Origin: DASXTS01 sp036505275
Lineage (GTDB): Bacteria; Actinomycetota; Actinomycetes; Mycobacteriales; Pseudonocardiaceae
NCBI GenBank assembly: GCA_036505275.1
Contig: DASXTS010000475.1
Location: forward strand, 1 to 8,352
Direction of reading: 5' to 3'
Length of the DNA: 8,352 bases
Shown: positions 6,650-8,352 of the stretch, piece after piece
Layout of the letters: each line of letters starts with the position of its first letter
Position numbering within the stretch: the stretch's first letter is position 1
Notes under the pieces: generated by a model
What the model was told of the DNA's origin: nothing
Databases searched by the model: none
The model's input: the letters and a program-made list of their open reading frames with translations, nothing else
Made by a program: the position numbers and the translations under genes

Positions 6650-7666
6650 ATGAAGCGGGTGCTGCTCGGCCTGGTCTCGCTGCTCGCGGTGGTCGGGCTG
6701 CTGGCCACCGGTGTGGTGGCCGGCCTACTGGGCAGCTCCGGCTCCAACCGCGCGCTGGCCATGCCCTGCCTGCCGACGCTCGGTCAAGGCAATGGTTCCG
6801 GATCACCACTGGGGCCGGAGGCGCTGGACCAGCAGCAGCTCACGGTTGCGGCGGCGATCGTCCGGGTCGGTCAGGAGCGCCAGCTCCCGCCGCGGGCCTG
6901 GCAGGTGGCGCTGCAGGCCGGCATGACCGAGTCGCGGCTGCGCAACCTCGACCACGGTGACCGCGACTCGCTCGGGATCTTCCAGATGCGGCCGTCGCAG
7001 GGCTGGGGCAGCATCGTCCAGCTGCAGGACGTCGGGTACGAGATCAACGCGTTCTACGGCGGAGCGGACTTCCCGCCCGGTAACGCGGGTTTGCTCGATG
7101 TCCCTGGCTGGGAACAGCTGCGACCGGGCGACGCCGCGCAGGCCGTGGAGCGCTCGGCGTTCCCCGATCGGTACCACGCCTGGGAGGCGCTGGCGGCCGC
7201 GCTGGTCGGGCAGCTCGGCGGGGTGGCGAACCCGAGCGGCTGCACGCCGCTGTCCGGCCCGTTCGGCGACGTGCCGCCACCACCGGAGGGCGTGGTCGGC
7301 GCCGCTGTCACGTTTGCGCTCGCACAACTCGGTAAGCCCTACGTGTGGGGGGCCACCGGACCGAACACCTTCGACTGCTCGGGGCTGATGCTGCGGGCCT
7401 ACGAGGCGGCCGGCATGCAGCTGCCCCGCGTCTCGCGCCAGCAGTTCAACGCCGGTGCCAAACTGCCGATCGCCAATGCGGCCGCCGGCGACCTGCTGTT
7501 CTGGGCCTACGACCCGTCCGATCCCAGAACCATCCATCACGTCGCCATGTACCTCGGTGGTGGGCAGATCGTCGAGGCACAGCAGGCCGGGGTTCCGGTG
7601 CATACCAGGACGGTCCGGTTCGACGAAGGCGAGCTGGTCCAGGTCGCGGTGCGGCCAGGGGTGTGA
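6650..7666 (+). CDS. Bifunctional cell-wall hydrolase: lysozyme-like domain plus NlpC/P60 endopeptidase
   Basis: A 338-residue secreted or anchored enzyme that probably opens peptidoglycan for the secretion channel, the VirB1 role. The N-terminus is a signal peptide or anchor (hydrophobic 4-28; possible cleavage after ALA at 35-37; Cys40 is not in a lipobox). Residues about 62-190 form a lysozyme-like domain typical of actinobacteria: MTESRLRNL (92-100) with candidate catalytic Glu94, then DSLGIFQMRPSQGWG (106-120) and AVERSAFPDRY (165-175). A Pro-rich hinge (208-212) leads to an NlpC/P60 domain (215-338) with Cys243 in FDCSGL, His297 in HHVAMYLG and Glu309 in GGGQIVEA as the apparent triad. 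Cys-His-Glu with 12 residues between His and Glu matches the spacing known in mycobacterial RipA. All key residues are present, so both domains should be active. Cys40 and Cys198 could pair. It starts 4 bases after the VirB8-like stop without a clear ribosome site. Confidence 0.9.
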   Translation: MKRVLLGLVSLLAVVGLLATGVVAGLLGSSGSNRALAMPCLPTLGQGNGSGSPLGPEALDQQQLTVAAAIVRVGQERQLPPRAWQVALQAGMTESRLRNLDHGDRDSLGIFQMRPSQGWGSIVQLQDVGYEINAFYGGADFPPGNAGLLDVPGWEQLRPGDAAQAVERSAFPDRYHAWEALAAALVGQLGGVANPSGCTPLSGPFGDVPPPPEGVVGAAVTFALAQLGKPYVWGATGPNTFDCSGLMLRAYEAAGMQLPRVSRQQFNAGAKLPIANAAAGDLLFWAYDPSDPRTIHHVAMYLGGGQIVEAQQAGVPVHTRTVRFDEGELVQVAVRPGV

Positions 7667-7675
7667 TGTGCAAGA

Positions 7676-7682
7676 GAGGGAG
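7676..7682 (+). promoter_or_regulatory. Ribosome binding site of the last operon gene
   Basis: GAGGGAG lies 6 bases before the GTG at 7689 and favours that start over the in-frame GTG at 7668, which sits directly after the hydrolase stop and has no site in front of it. Confidence 0.6.
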
Positions 7683-7688
7683 AGTGCA

Positions 7689-8147
7689 GTGGTTTACACG
7701 TCCGACCCGATCCCGCGCCCCGCGGGGCGGCCGGCGTCGGCGACGCCGCTTCGGGACTACCTGTCCACCGTCCGTCACGGTGTCGACCCGAGCTATATCG
7801 TGCTGCCCCGGTCGCTCGCCGAGACCATGCCGCTGGCCTGGCAGCAGCAGATGGCCCACCTGCTGTTCGAGTTGCAGCAGGCCTACGGCCACCTGCCCTG
7901 GCCGGTGTACCGCGTGGTGCCGTCGCGGTCGGAACGGCTCGCCGACCTGGACGAGGAGCAGCTCGCCGAGGTCGGCTGCCTGGTCGAGATCGACGGCGAC
8001 GGCGAGCTGCGCTACCGGGACCGGGACGGCCGGGTGATCGAGAACCCGGAGCAGCACGAGGTGCTGGTGTCCTGCGTCGACCCGATTCCGCGGGCCAGGC
8101 CCCCGCACGTCGCCGCGGTACCCGCCGCGCCGGTCTGGCCCACATGA
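7689..8147 (+). CDS. Soluble protein of unknown function, last gene of the T4SS operon
   Basis: I do not recognise this 152-residue protein. It has no signal peptide or membrane helix. A Pro-rich N-terminus (1-20) is followed by a helical segment (about 42-66, LAETMPLAWQQQMAHLLFELQQ), a WPVYRVVPS strand region (71-79), an acidic helix (82-95) and a charged IDGDGELRYRDRDGR turn (101-115) that reads like a beta hairpin. The pentapeptide DPIPR occurs twice, at 6-10 and 131-135, flanking the folded part. It begins 22 bases after the hydrolase stop, has its own ribosome site, and ends just before a new transcription unit. Position suggests a cytoplasmic accessory factor, regulator or substrate of the secretion system; nothing in the sequence picks among these. 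GTG 7668 would give a 159-residue version. Confidence 0.8.
   Translation: MVYTSDPIPRPAGRPASATPLRDYLSTVRHGVDPSYIVLPRSLAETMPLAWQQQMAHLLFELQQAYGHLPWPVYRVVPSRSERLADLDEEQLAEVGCLVEIDGDGELRYRDRDGRVIENPEQHEVLVSCVDPIPRARPPHVAAVPAAPVWPT
7716..7747 (+). promoter_or_regulatory. Two adjacent inverted repeats just inside the last operon gene
   Basis: CGCCCCGCGGGGCG (7716-7729) is a perfect 14-base palindrome. Four bases further, GGCGTCG (7733-7739) and CGACGCC (7741-7747) form a second one around a single base. Both start within 27-60 bases of the GTG. As RNA, each would close only a short stem (5 or 6 pairs with a small loop). A regulatory role is possible, but such symmetry is common in DNA this rich in G and C. 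Confidence 0.3.
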
Positions 8148-8152
8148 GCCAT

Positions 8153-8158
8153 TAGGCT
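8153..8158 (+). promoter_or_regulatory. Leaderless-type -10 element of the RNB gene
   Basis: TAGGCT fits the TANNNT -10 form common in actinobacteria and stands exactly 7 bases before the GTG at 8166. This is the spacing expected when transcription begins at the first base of the start codon. I see no clear -35 element and no ribosome site before the GTG, both consistent with leaderless expression. Confidence 0.6.
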
Positions 8159-8165
8159 CGCGGCC

Positions 8166-8352
8166 GTGCCATCGAGCAGGCCACCGACCGACGCCACGGT
8201 CATGGACTTCGCCGCGGTGCGCACCGAGCTGAACCTGCCTGCCGTGCAAGACAGCGCCGTCTTCCCGACCGACGTTCAGGCCGAGGCGGCGCTGGCCGCC
8301 GAGCAGCACCGGTTCACCGGACGGGAGGACGCCACCGACCTGCCGCTGGTGA
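8166..8352 (+). CDS. RNB-domain (RNase II family) exoribonuclease, 5' part, cut by window end
   Basis: The first 62 codons of a gene running off the right edge. The start region MDFAAVRTEL (13-22), an Ala/Glu-rich helix (38-47) and the DATDLPLV motif (55-62) match the opening of actinobacterial RNB-domain ribonucleases, where the motif is normally followed by TIDPPG and a DLD catalytic site. The next base, A, is consistent with the expected Thr, but the catalytic part lies outside the window. These enzymes degrade RNA from the 3' end in the cytoplasm and are usually part of the core chromosome. GTG 8166 is chosen because of the -10 element 7 bases before it; the ATG at 8202 (codon 13) is the alternative. 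It lies 18 bases after the T4SS operon but has its own promoter signal, so it is probably a separate unit. Confidence 0.7.
   Translation, partial: MPSSRPPTDATVMDFAAVRTELNLPAVQDSAVFPTDVQAEAALAAEQHRFTGREDATDLPLV

Noticed and set aside
3855..6809. 984-codon open frame on the minus strand
   Set aside because: It lies opposite the VirB6-, VirB8-like and hydrolase genes, which show clear domains. Long antisense frames are expected when third codon positions are nearly all G or C; the translation is low-complexity Arg/Ala/Pro without motifs.
7666..8037. ATG at 7666 overlapping the hydrolase stop (TGATG) as start of the last gene
   Set aside because: That frame gives an Arg/Ser/Pro-rich shadow. The frame from 7689 has coding bias, a ribosome site and a balanced composition.
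8100..8200. tRNA gene or attachment site at the right end of the operon
   Set aside because: No tRNA-like sequence or end repeat is visible near the junction. The left end of any element lies outside the window, so an att pair cannot be tested.

Overview
The window is very GC-rich, with G or C at nearly every third codon position in the real genes, GTG starts and tightly packed genes. This points to a high-GC Gram-positive actinobacterium. A Pseudonocardiales-type genome is a guess from general style, not something the sequence proves.

Layout, all on the + strand. Bases 1-153 hold no gene I can support, only a short direct repeat and an AT-rich patch. From 154 to 8147 runs one apparent operon whose genes abut or overlap: a small two-helix membrane protein (154-417, pilin/VirB2-like), a small VirB3-like membrane protein (424-846), a 1073-residue VirB4-type ATPase (827-4048), a polytopic VirB6/TrbL-like membrane protein with signal peptide (4056-5969), a possible 18-codon bridging minigene (5966-6022), a VirB8-like single-span protein with a probable NTF2-like C-terminal domain (6022-6645), a two-domain cell-wall hydrolase with a lysozyme-like plus an NlpC/P60 domain (6650-7666, VirB1 role), and a 152-residue soluble protein of unknown function (7689-8147). 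At the right edge a separate transcription unit begins: a leaderless-type promoter and the first 62 codons of a probable RNB-domain (RNase II family) exoribonuclease (8166 to window end).

Together the operon matches the minimal type IV secretion/conjugation apparatus of Gram-positive bacteria: a peptidoglycan hydrolase to open the wall, VirB3/VirB6/VirB8-like inner-membrane channel parts, a VirB4 ATPase to energise it, and a small hydrophobic protein in the position of a pilin. No relaxase, VirD4/TraG coupling ATPase, integrase, tRNA or attachment site is visible here. Whether this is part of a mobile element or a resident chromosomal secretion locus cannot be decided from the window, but the right-hand neighbour looks like core chromosome.

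Points deserving a second look: tandem peptide repeats at both ends of the ATPase, a perfect 11-bp hairpin just inside the VirB6-like gene, the 18-codon ORF overlapping the stop before it and the start after it, the unknown last gene of the operon, and the abrupt junction with the RNB gene.
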